NCBI GenBank assembly: GCA_017624085.1
Contig: JAGANU010000007.1
Location: forward strand, 1-64,000
Origin: Coprococcus sp.
Lineage (GTDB): Bacteria; Bacillota_A; Clostridia; Lachnospirales; Lachnospiraceae
Direction of reading: 5' to 3'
DNA length: 64,000 bases
The position numbers and the translations under genes are program-made. A model generated the notes under the pieces. The model did not search any database. It was given only the letters and a program-made list of their open reading frames with translations, and was not told where the DNA came from. The stretch's first letter is position 1; each line of letters begins with the position of its first letter. Shown piece after piece: positions 17,329-27,445 of the stretch.

Positions 17329-19684
17329 ATTTTTTAAAAAGAAAAAGAAAACTGAAGATAGTATGGAGCTGTGCAAGGGCCTTATTCTGCTTAACAGTCC
17401 GGAGATTATGAGCTGTGACATAAATAAGCTTAAAAATCCATACGCCCATGGACAAAAGAGAAATGACAGCAGAAAGGTATTTGCAAAAAGTATAGCTGAG
17501 ATGCTGGTTGTGGGAGGCGCCTTTTGCGGCCTTTTATCCTGTGTTCAGCTTGCTTATAATATTCCTTTTATTTTGCTTGTGTATTTTATTATGGCATTTT
17601 ACTTTTCCAGTTTGTTTAAGTCCGGTAAGGTGTGGAAAAGGGATGTGGGATATATATTGTTTTTTTGCCTGTATGCACTTTTTATTTATTTTTTCAGGAG
17701 CTATGTAAACAGCGGATTTTATGCCATAATCAATGAGCTATTAAATCTTGTCACGGATTATTATGGTGCCGGGGATGTTAAGGTGTTTACAGAGACTATC
17801 GGTAACAGGCCGTTAACCATTCCATTCGTTGCCTTCGCTATAGGAGCACTTATGATTATAGTGCTTAACATTTTTGTAAACACCAAAATGAGCATTTTCT
17901 GGGCTGGGTTCTTCTCCCTGTTAGGCTTTATTATTCCTTTGTTTTTCCGGCTGGAGCCGGATGCTTTCTATGTAATTATGACTGCTTCGGGTCTTATGGG
18001 TATTATATGCTTAAAGGGAAACGGGCACTATAGGATAGTTGACAAAATAGATACATTTGAGAAGCAGGAGAAGAAAAACAGACTGTCCTACAGGCACAGT
18101 GATAAGGCCTCGCTTCAGCTTGTTTTGTGGACCTGCCTGATCGTCAGCATAATTACATGTATTGTTATGTTTGTAAGCCCGCTGAGGAGCTATGCCTATA
18201 GATATAAGAACAGCTCTTTAAAGGAAAAACTGGAGGAGCCTTTTGGAAACTTTTTGATGTACGGCTTTGAAGCCCTTAGGAACTCAGCAAATACAGGTGG
18301 TCTTGCAAGAGGACAGCTGGGAAATGTATCAGATGTCCGGTTTGACGGTGAGACAGATCTTGAAATAACCTTTGCACCATACACAAATGAACGCATATAT
18401 TTGAGAGCCTTCGTTGGGGAGACATACGTTTATGGTGACAACAGATGGACAATAGATACATCAGCTTCCTTTGTACTTCCGGAGCTTTCGGAGGATATTA
18501 CCTATGGAAGGATGGATATTTCTGTTCACGATTCCTTTGGACAGGAAACGTATTTGCCGTATTATTCAAATGAAGATGAAATAAAAAAAGATGAGCATAT
18601 AGAAGCATATTCACTATATTATGTACCCGATGTGGAGGATATTTCTGCAAATACAGAGGCAGACCTGAAATATCTGTATGTGCCTGAGGAAAACAGACCG
18701 TGTATAGAACGTTTTTGTTCCGCTGCAGGTGTGACCATGGAGGATGATGTCAGGGAAAAGCTGGTAAAGCTTGCAGATTATTTTGAGAGAGAATATCCAT
18801 ATACACTTCACCCGGGCTCAACGCCAAAAAACAAGGATTATGTAAATCATTTCCTTGAGACAACAAAAAAGGGACTTTGCGCCAATTATGCTACTGCAGG
18901 AACCTTGATACTAAGGTACCTGGGTGTTCCCGCCAGATATGTGGAGGGCTATGCAGTGGACTATTCAGATGTATTAGATGGAGTGCTTTTAGATAATTCC
19001 CTTAGCTATGAAGATTATTATCATGGAAGCTCAGCTATTGGGCGTACAGGTGTTGTAAGAGCCTACATAACAGATGAAAGCTCCCATGCATGGATAGAGG
19101 CGTTAATTGATGGCAGGTGGCAGGTTGTTGAGCTTACGCCACCTTCCTACGAGGACGATGAGGAGACGGAGGATTTTTGGAGCAGATTTGGAAGATGGTT
19201 TATGGGAGATGAACCTTCAGATACTGAAGGGAATCAGGTTAATACGGATAGCTTTACCTTGAAAAACTATATGTGGATTATCTTTCTGGTTGTGGGAGCA
19301 ATCGGTATATGGGCTTTGTATCATGTGAGCACTGCCATATACGTTTGTATTTCAAGATTTATTTCGTGGCACGGCACGGTAAAGGCGGACAATGCTGTAG
19401 CTTATTACAGGCTTATATGTAATTATGCAAGGCTTGCCATAGAAGACTTTGAAAGGGCACATAATCATCGCTCACAGCTTGAAATGCTTGATCCTGACCT
19501 TACAGAGGAAGAGCTACTATATCTATGTACTTATTTGGAGGATGCAAGCTATGGCTTTGATACTCCAAGAGGTGACTATGAGCTCGTGATGGATAAGCTG
19601 AAGGCTGCGTATAGGAAGCTGAAAAATAAAGCTCCTGTTTTCAAGCGAATTTATCTGTTTTGGCGAGGTTTACAAAAAGAGTAG
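17321..19684 (+). CDS. TgpA-like transglutaminase-domain membrane protein
   Basis: The third member of the MoxR cassette. Start TTG 17321 lies inside the end of the DUF58 gene and has AAAGGA upstream. Several transmembrane segments lie in residues about 50-290. An extracytoplasmic transglutaminase/protease-like domain follows, with Cys520 (KGLCANYATA) and His589 (SSHAWIEALI). At the third catalytic position the usual DPT is VELTPPS, with Glu. Another membrane segment sits near 645-670 (MWIIFLVVGAIGIWAL), then a cytoplasmic tail resembling DUF4129. 787 residues. Such proteins may cut or cross-link proteins at the cell surface; the substrate is unknown. Confidence 0.9.
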   Translation: MSKFFKKKKKTEDSMELCKGLILLNSPEIMSCDINKLKNPYAHGQKRNDSRKVFAKSIAEMLVVGGAFCGLLSCVQLAYNIPFILLVYFIMAFYFSSLFKSGKVWKRDVGYILFFCLYALFIYFFRSYVNSGFYAIINELLNLVTDYYGAGDVKVFTETIGNRPLTIPFVAFAIGALMIIVLNIFVNTKMSIFWAGFFSLLGFIIPLFFRLEPDAFYVIMTASGLMGIICLKGNGHYRIVDKIDTFEKQEKKNRLSYRHSDKASLQLVLWTCLIVSIITCIVMFVSPLRSYAYRYKNSSLKEKLEEPFGNFLMYGFEALRNSANTGGLARGQLGNVSDVRFDGETDLEITFAPYTNERIYLRAFVGETYVYGDNRWTIDTSASFVLPELSEDITYGRMDISVHDSFGQETYLPYYSNEDEIKKDEHIEAYSLYYVPDVEDISANTEADLKYLYVPEENRPCIERFCSAAGVTMEDDVREKLVKLADYFEREYPYTLHPGSTPKNKDYVNHFLETTKKGLCANYATAGTLILRYLGVPARYVEGYAVDYSDVLDGVLLDNSLSYEDYYHGSSAIGRTGVVRAYITDESSHAWIEALIDGRWQVVELTPPSYEDDEETEDFWSRFGRWFMGDEPSDTEGNQVNTDSFTLKNYMWIIFLVVGAIGIWALYHVSTAIYVCISRFISWHGTVKADNAVAYYRLICNYARLAIEDFERAHNHRSQLEMLDPDLTEEELLYLCTYLEDASYGFDTPRGDYELVMDKLKAAYRKLKNKAPVFKRIYLFWRGLQKE

Positions 19685-19764
19685 CATAATATATATTTAT
19701 ATGGATAAAACAGATACATCCTGTATACATATGATGCGGGACGGTTTATATAAGGAGGGATAAT

Positions 19765-20466
19765 ATGCTTGGAATAATAGGTGCTATGGAAGAGGAAGTA
19801 GTACGTCTTAAGGAAATGATAAGCGACCTTGAAATTACAGAGAAGTCAGGGATGATGTTCTACCAGGGAAAAATAGGTGGCTGCGATGTGGTGGTTGTCA
19901 TGTGCGGAGTGGGAAAGGTAAACGCTGCTATGTGTGCCCAGTCGCTGATTGATGTATATGGTGTTGATGCCATTATAAATACAGGAATTGCAGGTTCTCT
20001 TGATGCTGATATAGACATAGGAGATATAGTGCTCGCAACAGATACGGTTGAGCATGACATGGATGTGTCGGCTCTGGGCTATGCTCCCGGAATAATACCG
20101 GATACATGTGTCAGTGTATTTGAAACGGATAAGGAGCTTTTTGAGCTTGCAAAAGCTGCTGCAGAGTCATCCGGCATTTCTGTAAAGGTGTTTACAGGAA
20201 GGGTTGCCAGCGGAGATCAGTTTATATCAAGCAGGGAAAGAAAGAAATTCATTGTAGACACCTTTGGCGCCCGCTGCACGGAGATGGAGGGTGCTGCCAT
20301 AGGACATGTTGCAGCACTTAACAGTGTACCTTATCTGGTTGTCAGATCCATATCAGACAAGGCTGACGACAGCGCCCAGATGGACTACCCTGCATTTGCG
20401 GCAATGGCCATCGATAACAGTATCAGGCTTATGACTGAGATTATAAAGAAATACGAGGTGAAGTAA
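19765..20466 (+). CDS. mtnN: 5'-methylthioadenosine/S-adenosylhomocysteine nucleosidase
   Basis: Cleaves adenine from S-adenosylhomocysteine and methylthioadenosine, giving S-ribosylhomocysteine for LuxS. The N-terminus LGIIGAMEEEV, the ribose-binding MEGAAIGHVA and the catalytic Asp in ISDKADD are all present. 233 residues, typical. RBS AAGGAGGGATAAT precedes ATG 19765. The stop lies one base before luxS, so the two enzymes of the same pathway are coupled. The upstream 80-nt spacer contains no recognised riboswitch. Confidence 0.97.
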   Translation: MLGIIGAMEEEVVRLKEMISDLEITEKSGMMFYQGKIGGCDVVVVMCGVGKVNAAMCAQSLIDVYGVDAIINTGIAGSLDADIDIGDIVLATDTVEHDMDVSALGYAPGIIPDTCVSVFETDKELFELAKAAAESSGISVKVFTGRVASGDQFISSRERKKFIVDTFGARCTEMEGAAIGHVAALNSVPYLVVRSISDKADDSAQMDYPAFAAMAIDNSIRLMTEIIKKYEVK

Positions 20467-20467
20467 T

Positions 20468-20947
20468 ATGGATAAGATAGCCAGCTTTACAATCGATCAC
20501 ATGCTATTATGCCCTGGGATTTATGTTTCGAGAAAGGACAAGGCAGGTGATCAGGTTATTACAACCTTTGACATAAGAATGACGAGACCTAATTTTGAGC
20601 CTGTAATGAATACGGCTGAAATTCATGCGATTGAGCATCTTGGTGCTACTTACCTGAGAAATGATGAGGAGTACAAGGACCGTGTAATCTATTTTGGACC
20701 GATGGGCTGCAGAACCGGTTTTTATCTTATTCTTGCAGGAGACTATAAGTCATCGGACATTGTACAGCTCATGATTTCCATGTATGAGTATATCAGAGAT
20801 TACAGGGGAGATATTCCCGGGGCAAGCCCAAGGGAATGTGGAAATTATCTTGATCTAAACCTTAATATGGCGAACTACCTTGCAGACAGATTCCTTTCAC
20901 AGGTGCTTTATGATATAGATGAAAGCAGGCTTAACTATCCACAGTAG
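20468..20947 (+). CDS. luxS: S-ribosylhomocysteine lyase (AI-2 synthase)
   Basis: Splits S-ribosylhomocysteine into homocysteine and the AI-2 precursor DPD. Metal ligands His53 and His57 with Glu56 are in HAIEHLGATYLR, the third ligand Cys124 is in SPRECGNY, and catalytic Cys81 is in GPMGCRTGFY. 159 residues, standard. It follows mtnN by one base, forming the complete S-adenosylhomocysteine detoxification branch. A strong terminator lies 125 nt downstream. No Lsr or LuxP AI-2 receptor gene is visible in this window, so recycling may be the main role. Confidence 0.97.
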   Translation: MDKIASFTIDHMLLCPGIYVSRKDKAGDQVITTFDIRMTRPNFEPVMNTAEIHAIEHLGATYLRNDEEYKDRVIYFGPMGCRTGFYLILAGDYKSSDIVQLMISMYEYIRDYRGDIPGASPRECGNYLDLNLNMANYLADRFLSQVLYDIDESRLNYPQ

Positions 20948-21071
20948 AAGCCTTTTTGAGTTCCCATATACAAGCTCTTTACCTATACAAGCCTTAAAAT
21001 CTGAAAAAAAACACCTGAAATAGTGCCAAAATGCGCATATTATAGGAATGTGTGCCAAACTATTGACTTAG

Positions 21072-21108
21072 AAGCTTACGTGCCGTTAAATGCACGTAAG
21101 CTTTTTTT
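21072..21108 (+). terminator. strong terminator after mtnN-luxS
   Basis: AAGCTTACGTGC (21072-21083) pairs perfectly with GCACGTAAGCTT (21092-21103) around an 8-nt loop, followed by TTTTT. The 124 nt between the luxS stop and this stem contain no gene or other structure that I recognise. Confidence 0.9.
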
Positions 21109-21168
21109 GCGCAAATTTAGCTTCATTTTGTAACAGTCAGATGGCAGACAAGGTGAAAGGATGAGTGT

Positions 21169-24100
21169 ATGAAGAAATTAGGAATATTAAAAGCTTCTGT
21201 AGCTGTTATTCTTGCTGTGTGCGTGGGGACGCTTACGTTTTACGGCAGAATAAGCAGTACATCAAGGGCTGACGAAGCAGGTGACGGGGCAAGCTGCATG
21301 GAGGTAAGTTTTGCTCCGGAGCCTGACAGCGAAGCTGTTGCCACGGATACTGATGCGGGGACAGACAAGGAGAACGTGTCCCTTGCTGAAGTGTTGGGCG
21401 ATGGCACAATAGAATGTGGCAGTGTTGTGTATTTTCAGGGAGAGCCTTACACAAGATACTATACAGTGTATTACAATGGAACATCCTATAAGGCATATTG
21501 CGGAGACCATAATAAAAACGCTGTAAAAAGCACCGATAACGTGACTATATCAGAAACAGATGACAAGCTTATAAGAAAAGTGTTTTGCTACGGACCCGAC
21601 AGCCCTTATGCGTGGAGCGGATTTAGCAAAATGAGCAATAGCAACAGACAGCTTATTATGGCTCTCACATTAAACTATATCAGGCATGGTCAATATTTCT
21701 CAGTTATCTCTGACTTTTATAGCTTTATATCAGGTGGTAAAAGTCAGAACGTATGGCTAAGCTCAAGCCAGGCTGAGCTGTCCCTGAAGTCTTTGGAGGA
21801 TGACAAAAACTTAGGAGAAAAGGCGGCTCTGTCAAATTATAAAAGGTACAGGCTTCCTGAGGATGGCTCTGTTAGAAAACGCACAAAGGTGCTAAAGCTT
21901 GTAGGTGACAAATCAAACTTTGTTGTGCTTGGCGTGCCAAAGGGAAGCTATGTCCACATAAAAAGAAACGGACTTGCAAGCTACGCGGTTACAAAGAGCG
22001 GAAGTGTTAAGCTAAATGGAGGAGACAGCTTTTTCTTTTCGGCTGCCTTGGATTATGTTGGCTCAGATACGGTAACTTCCACAAGGGGACAGTATGGCGT
22101 TACAGCTTACACAGCAGATTCAAATGAAACAGCTGTTGACCAGCAGCTATTGTTTGGGGGAAGGGTTACCTGCTCGCAGATAGAGCTTAAGGTTAACTGG
22201 AAGGAGGTTAAGGATTATGGATATATGTGGCTTTCAAAAAACAGGGAAAAAGCATCTGGCTCAGATACCTATAGGTACAGCACCATATATAATGGGGAGA
22301 GGTACGGGCTTTCAAACTACAGCTTAGCCGGAATATCATATCTTGTTACTGATTCATTAAAAAAGCATAGGTTTCGATTTATACTTTCCTACGACGGTCA
22401 TTGCTATATGGATATGGATAAAGGAATAAAGCTTGTATTTAACAGTCCCGACGAGAAGGCTGAATATGGAGGCAGGCTTACATATCAGTATGCAAAGCTG
22501 CCTCTCGGCAGCTACAGTGTAGCCGAAAGCGACTGCCTGTGGCACTGGGATAACAGCAAGGGGACAGGCTATAAAACAAGCAAGCCGGTAAGGACATCGG
22601 GCTATGAAAAAAATGATAATGTAAAAACAGTTACACTTACAAAGGAGCACAGCCAGCCTAATGTATCAAAAGCGCTACACGTATTACAGTATGACAATCC
22701 GTTAACCGGTACATTTTCACTGAAAAAGTCAGACAGCACAAATAAAAAACCGGTTTCAGGTGCAATATATTATGTAGTCAGAAAGGCATCCGGCAATCTT
22801 AAAGAGGACAAGTGTGTTGCAAAGCTTAAGACAAACAGTAAAGGTGTGGGAATAGTAACTGCTTCACTGTTTGGAGGAAAAGGGAGCGACAGGGTTACAA
22901 AGCTTCCCCTTGGAGAATATACAGTATATGAATATAAGGCTCCTGATATGTATAAGAAGAATACAGAAGCTGTAAGGCTTGTTCTATCGGACCTTGGAGA
23001 AAGTATATATTCAGGAAAAAAGCTTTTAGCAAAAAGCTCCTCATACAGCATAACCTGGAACACCACGGATGAGCCGATAAAAGGAAATCTTTCTTTAAAG
23101 ATAAGTAAGCAGGATGCAGGTACAGGGGAAGATGCCCAGGGAGAAGCAGTTTTGGAGGGAGCCTATTTTACAGTGAATTACTATAAGGGCTACTATGAAA
23201 GGACTGAGGAGCTGCCGGATTTGTGTGACAGAAGCTGGGTGATTGAAACGGATGGCACCGGAAGCTGCAGGCTTTCTGAGGAGTATCTTGCAGAGGATGT
23301 TACCAGCGATGAACTGTTTATCGGTGAGGATGGGAGCACCTTTATTCCCGAGGGAACAGTCACTGTTACGGAGTGCAGACCACCTACAGGCTATACGTTA
23401 GATGAAAACGCACCTACAATAATAAGTCATGTAATAAAGGATGAGGAGTCCATATATCTTGACAACGGGAATGAGCTTGTCGTGAAAAATGCTGTTGTAA
23501 GAGGTGATTTTTGCTTTACAAAGAGGGATGCAGAAAGTGGAGAGGTTATAGGAGACGTAGAGTTTCTTCTTGAAAATCATGACAGAACGAAAAGTGTTGT
23601 TATCCATACGGATGAGAATGGATATTATTCAAGCGAATCCTCCTTCGCCCCTCACAGTCATAACACAAATCAGGGAGGAGCTTTCGATGGCGTATGGTTT
23701 GGCGAGGAAGATGTAGATGATCAAAAAGGAGCGTTGCCCTATGGAACCTATTACTTAAGCGAGATCAGATGTGACGCAAATAAGGGAAAGTATAAAAGGA
23801 TAGAAGCGATAGAATTTACTGTAGATGAGGACAAACAGGTAGTAAAGCTTGGAGATGTATTAAATGAAAGAATGCCTAAGATAGAGACAAAGGCCTGCGA
23901 TGCTGACAGCAAAACACAGGTTGCAGATATGTCAAAGCCTACAATAAAGCTGGAGGATACAGTAACCTTGATGGGACTTGAGGTAGGACACAGCTATACA
24001 CTTGAAGGAGAGGTAATTGACAAACAGACCGGAAAGAGGTTGTCAAGGCAGGGCACTGCTTCTAAGGTAGAATTCGTGTGTGATGGTCAGAATATGAACG

Positions 24101-25203
24101 TGGTTGTTCCCTTTGAATTTAGCTCTGAGGGTCTGAGCGGCAAGGAGCTGGTATGTTACCAGGTTCTTACGGATAAGGCTTATGAGGGCGAGATTATTGC
24201 AGCTCATCAGGATATTAATGCAAAGGGGCAGACAGTACGTGTCAGGGAAAAAATACTGCACGTAAGTAAAATGGATATTACCGGTAAGGATGAGCTTCCG
24301 GGAGCACTTATGGCTATAGAGGATAGCGAAGGAAACGTCGTAGAAAAATGGGTATCCACCACCGAGCCACATATCGTATATAATCTGACTCCCGGAAGCT
24401 ATATACTGAAAGAACTGAGTCCGCCTGCAGGCTATCTTCTTGCCGAGCCTGTTCCATTTGAAATATCCGACGATGATGTCCCCCAGGGAATTGGAATGAA
24501 AGATGATATTGCAAGAATATCCATATTAAAAAAGGATGATGTAAGCAATAAGGCTCTTTCAGGGGTAGAATTCACACTATATCTTTCGTCCAACAATACG
24601 GAGATTGCCAAAGGAATCACAGACGAAAACGGCAGACTTGATTTTCATTATGTATCTCCGGGTGAGTATTACATTGAGGAGACAAAGCCCCTTGACGGGT
24701 TTATTTCCGGAAGAAGAATTGATGTTACCATAGAGGAAAACCAGTATGAGAATATTCCTATTATAGAGGTGAATAATCATTATGGAGAGGTACACATAGT
24801 AAAGAGGGATATGGAAGATAAGCGAGGACTTTCCGGTGCTGTATTCGAAATTTTTGACGAAAAGGGCAGAAGTATTGCAGAAGCAACTACCGATGAAGCA
24901 GGAAATGCATTTTTTGAGGGCCTTGTAAGTGGGAAGTACAGTATCCGTGAAAAGAAGGCTCCTGAAGGGTATGAAGCCATAGATACCGACATTTGCATTG
25001 ATACTTCAAAGGATATCTATGATATCAGAAACCCGCTTATTATAGATAATAAAAAAACAAATAAGAATCCCGGAGAAAAGCTTACAATAAAGGACTCGCC
25101 GGATACCGGAGATAAGGTGCCTGTTGTATGGATGCTGGCGATTTTGGGAACTGCTATAATATCTGCCATTGGTATTCTAATATATAAAAGAAAAAAAGAA
25201 TAA
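21169..25203 (+). CDS. sortase-anchored surface protein with thioester, SpaA-like and VaFE domains
   Basis: A large adhesin- or pilin-like protein (1344 residues). In order: signal peptide (about 1-34); thioester domain (about 85-170) with candidate Cys111 in AYCGDHN and the SNSNRQLIMALTLNY helix; a longer divergent region; then about seven SpaA/Cna_B-like modules with E-box segments such as YTVYEYKAP, VTVTECRPPTGY, YILKELSPPAGY and YSIREKKAPEGY. Between modules four and five lies a VaFE-type domain (about 902-1025) ending HQDINAKGQTV, probably held by an ester bond. The C-terminus has SPDTG (1310-1314), a hydrophobic segment and a KRKKE tail, a sortase signal. No sortase gene is nearby. Ligand unknown. 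Confidence 0.9.
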   Translation: MKKLGILKASVAVILAVCVGTLTFYGRISSTSRADEAGDGASCMEVSFAPEPDSEAVATDTDAGTDKENVSLAEVLGDGTIECGSVVYFQGEPYTRYYTVYYNGTSYKAYCGDHNKNAVKSTDNVTISETDDKLIRKVFCYGPDSPYAWSGFSKMSNSNRQLIMALTLNYIRHGQYFSVISDFYSFISGGKSQNVWLSSSQAELSLKSLEDDKNLGEKAALSNYKRYRLPEDGSVRKRTKVLKLVGDKSNFVVLGVPKGSYVHIKRNGLASYAVTKSGSVKLNGGDSFFFSAALDYVGSDTVTSTRGQYGVTAYTADSNETAVDQQLLFGGRVTCSQIELKVNWKEVKDYGYMWLSKNREKASGSDTYRYSTIYNGERYGLSNYSLAGISYLVTDSLKKHRFRFILSYDGHCYMDMDKGIKLVFNSPDEKAEYGGRLTYQYAKLPLGSYSVAESDCLWHWDNSKGTGYKTSKPVRTSGYEKNDNVKTVTLTKEHSQPNVSKALHVLQYDNPLTGTFSLKKSDSTNKKPVSGAIYYVVRKASGNLKEDKCVAKLKTNSKGVGIVTASLFGGKGSDRVTKLPLGEYTVYEYKAPDMYKKNTEAVRLVLSDLGESIYSGKKLLAKSSSYSITWNTTDEPIKGNLSLKISKQDAGTGEDAQGEAVLEGAYFTVNYYKGYYERTEELPDLCDRSWVIETDGTGSCRLSEEYLAEDVTSDELFIGEDGSTFIPEGTVTVTECRPPTGYTLDENAPTIISHVIKDEESIYLDNGNELVVKNAVVRGDFCFTKRDAESGEVIGDVEFLLENHDRTKSVVIHTDENGYYSSESSFAPHSHNTNQGGAFDGVWFGEEDVDDQKGALPYGTYYLSEIRCDANKGKYKRIEAIEFTVDEDKQVVKLGDVLNERMPKIETKACDADSKTQVADMSKPTIKLEDTVTLMGLEVGHSYTLEGEVIDKQTGKRLSRQGTASKVEFVCDGQNMNVVVPFEFSSEGLSGKELVCYQVLTDKAYEGEIIAAHQDINAKGQTVRVREKILHVSKMDITGKDELPGALMAIEDSEGNVVEKWVSTTEPHIVYNLTPGSYILKELSPPAGYLLAEPVPFEISDDDVPQGIGMKDDIARISILKKDDVSNKALSGVEFTLYLSSNNTEIAKGITDENGRLDFHYVSPGEYYIEETKPLDGFISGRRIDVTIEENQYENIPIIEVNNHYGEVHIVKRDMEDKRGLSGAVFEIFDEKGRSIAEATTDEAGNAFFEGLVSGKYSIREKKAPEGYEAIDTDICIDTSKDIYDIRNPLIIDNKKTNKNPGEKLTIKDSPDTGDKVPVVWMLAILGTAIISAIGILIYKRKKE

Positions 25204-25252
25204 CAAAGCAGCCTTTATCATATAAGTATGCTCCACAGCTTGGAAAGCGGTG

Positions 25253-25281
25253 TTGACCTTTGTAATTATTAGTGATAACAT
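25253..25281 (+). promoter_or_regulatory. sigma-A promoter of ptb-buk
   Basis: TTGACC and TAACAT have a 17-nt spacer, 44 nt upstream of the ptb start. No terminator is evident between the surface-protein stop (25203) and this promoter. Confidence 0.6.
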
Positions 25282-25325
25282 ATTTTGTGGATTTGTATAA
25301 AATATTTTCACGTGAGGTGCGAAAG

Positions 25326-26246
25326 ATGAGTAAAAGTTTTAAAGATTTGTTGGCAAAGGTTTCAGAGTGCAGCAGAAAGACAGTTTCTGTAGCAGTGGCC
25401 CAGGATGCGCCTATCCTTGAGGCTGTAAAGGCTGCAAAGGAACAGGGTATTGCAGATGCTATTCTTGTTGGAGATGAGGAGAAGATCAGAAGTATCGCTG
25501 ATGAGATAGGAATGGACCTTTCAGAATTCGAGATTATAAATGAGCCTGATGATATCGAGGCTTCGCTTAAGGCGGTAAAGCTTGTACATGATCACAAGGC
25601 TGACATGTATATGAAGGGACTTCTCTCAACAAAGGATTTCTTAAAGAGCGTACTGAACAAGGAGGTTGGTCTTAGAACCGGAAAGCCGCTTTCACATGTA
25701 TGTGTCTTTGAGATACCTGGTATTGACGGACTTCTGTACCTTACAGATGTTGCGTTTATGACATATCCAAGTCTTGAGGAGAAGAAGTCAATCATAGAGA
25801 ATTCTGTAGAGGTTGCTCATGCCTGCGGACTTCCTTGCCCAAAGGTTGCTCCACTTGCTGCAGTAGAGGTAGTAAACCCTAAGATGCCGGAGACAGTAGA
25901 GGGCGCAGAGCTTGCAAAGATGAATGAGGCTGGGGAGATTACAGGCTGTATCGTTGACGGACCACTTTCAATGGACCTTGCTATTGATCCTGAGGCAGCA
26001 GTTCATAAGGGAGCAACAGGACGTAAGATTGTTGGAGATGCAGATATTCTTCTTTTCCCGGATATTCATGCAGGAAATCTTGTATACAAGACACTTGTAC
26101 ATACAACAGCATGTAAGAACGGATGTATAATTACCGGTACAGATGCTCCGGTTATTCTTACTTCAAGATCGGATACATTTGAGGTAAAGCTTAACTCTAT
26201 CGCTCTTGCTGCAGTAGTAGCTGAATCACTTAAGAAGGATAAATAA
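25326..26246 (+). CDS. ptb: phosphate butyryltransferase
   Basis: Converts butyryl-CoA and phosphate to butyryl phosphate, the penultimate step of the kinase route to butyrate. It belongs to the phosphate acetyl/butyryltransferase family: [20 protein letters not shown] near the N-terminus, [18 protein letters not shown] near residue 100, and a C-terminal VVAESLKK. 306 residues, typical of Ptb and shorter than Pta. The start is ATG 25326 with GTGAGGTGCGAAAG upstream; an in-frame ATG at 25272 is rejected because it overlaps the promoter. buk follows after 22 nt. The pairing with buk makes butyrate rather than acetate the likely product. Confidence 0.93.
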   Translation: MSKSFKDLLAKVSECSRKTVSVAVAQDAPILEAVKAAKEQGIADAILVGDEEKIRSIADEIGMDLSEFEIINEPDDIEASLKAVKLVHDHKADMYMKGLLSTKDFLKSVLNKEVGLRTGKPLSHVCVFEIPGIDGLLYLTDVAFMTYPSLEEKKSIIENSVEVAHACGLPCPKVAPLAAVEVVNPKMPETVEGAELAKMNEAGEITGCIVDGPLSMDLAIDPEAAVHKGATGRKIVGDADILLFPDIHAGNLVYKTLVHTTACKNGCIITGTDAPVILTSRSDTFEVKLNSIALAAVVAESLKKDK

Positions 26247-26268
26247 TAATATTTCGGAGGGTATAAAA

Positions 26269-27336
26269 ATGTCACGTAAGATTCTTATAATCAACCCAGG
26301 TTCAACATCAACAAAGATTGGTGTGTTTGAGGATGAGACCTTATTGCTGGAGGAGACACTCAGACATACAACAGAGGAGCTCGCAGGCTTCAACATGATC
26401 GTAGATCAGAAGGACTTCAGAAAGAAGGTTATCCTTGACGTGCTTGCAGAAAAGAATTTTGATATTAACACACTTGATGTATGTGTAGGACGTGGAGGAA
26501 TGCTCAAGCCTATTCCGGGTGGTACATATGAGGTGAGTGATGAGCTTCTTGAGGACCTTAAGGTAGGTGTTCAGGGACAGCATGCATCGAATCTTGGCGG
26601 TATTCTTGCAAGAGAGATTGGCGATGAGCTGGGCATACCATCTTATATTGTTGATCCTGTAGTTGTAGATGAGCTTATGCCATCATCAAGGCTTTCCGGT
26701 GTACCGGAGCTCCCTAGAGTAAGCGTATTCCATGCACTGAATCAGAAGGCAGTTGCAAAGAGATATGCTAAGGAGGTTGGAAAGAATTATTCAGACCTTA
26801 ACCTTATAGTAGTACACATGGGTGGCGGAGTATCAGTTGGAGCTCATGACCATGGTAAGGTAGTTGATGTATACAACGCACTTGATGGAGATGGCGCATT
26901 TTCACCGGAGAGAGCAGGTGGAGTTCCATCAGGCGCTCTTGTTAAGATGTGCTTCTCAGGTGAGTACACAAAGGAAGAGGTTATGAAAAAGCTCGTTGGC
27001 AAGGGCGGCTTCAATGCATATATTGGAAGCAATGATGCAAGAGATCTTGAAAAGCTGGTAAATGAGGGTGATGAGCATGCAAAGCTTGTTCAGGATGCCT
27101 TCTATCAGCAGGTTGCGAAGGATATAGGCGGAATGGCTACAGTGCTTCGCGGAAAGGTAGACCAGATTATTCTTACGGGCGGAATTGCTTACTCAAAGAC
27201 TACATGTGCAGAGCTTGAGAAGAGAGCAGGCTTTATTGCTCCGTTTACAGTATATGCCGGGGAGGATGAGCTCCTTGCGCTTGCACAGGGTGCCCTCAGA
27301 GTATTAAACGGCGAAGAGGAGCCTATGAAGTACTAA
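26269..27336 (+). CDS. buk: butyrate kinase
   Basis: Makes ATP and butyrate from butyryl phosphate in the cytoplasm. The acetokinase-family N-terminus [17 protein letters not shown] is present, along with [20 protein letters not shown] near residues 183-202 and the C-terminal adenosine-binding [10 protein letters not shown]. 355 residues fits Buk (about 355-360) and is well below AckA (about 400). RBS CGGAGGG precedes ATG 26269. It forms the ptb-buk operon, which marks the organism as using the kinase route instead of, or besides, butyryl-CoA:acetate CoA-transferase. Confidence 0.96.
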   Translation: MSRKILIINPGSTSTKIGVFEDETLLLEETLRHTTEELAGFNMIVDQKDFRKKVILDVLAEKNFDINTLDVCVGRGGMLKPIPGGTYEVSDELLEDLKVGVQGQHASNLGGILAREIGDELGIPSYIVDPVVVDELMPSSRLSGVPELPRVSVFHALNQKAVAKRYAKEVGKNYSDLNLIVVHMGGGVSVGAHDHGKVVDVYNALDGDGAFSPERAGGVPSGALVKMCFSGEYTKEEVMKKLVGKGGFNAYIGSNDARDLEKLVNEGDEHAKLVQDAFYQQVAKDIGGMATVLRGKVDQIILTGGIAYSKTTCAELEKRAGFIAPFTVYAGEDELLALAQGALRVLNGEEEPMKY

Positions 27337-27445
27337 TATTGATTGTTTATAGCATAATTTGCCATTATAAGTTTTTCCGTATTGCTCATAATATTAACAA
27401 GACGAAAGTCTTAATATATATATTTTAGTACGGAGGTATAGGGTA

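Noticed and set aside
21063..21091. TTGACT with TTAAAT as a promoter for the surface protein
   Set aside because: The spacer and -10 lie inside the strong luxS terminator stem; coincidence is more likely.
27399..27412. Terminator between buk and the SASP gene
   Set aside because: The stem is only 5 bp with a GAAA loop and no T-run follows, so termination is doubtful.
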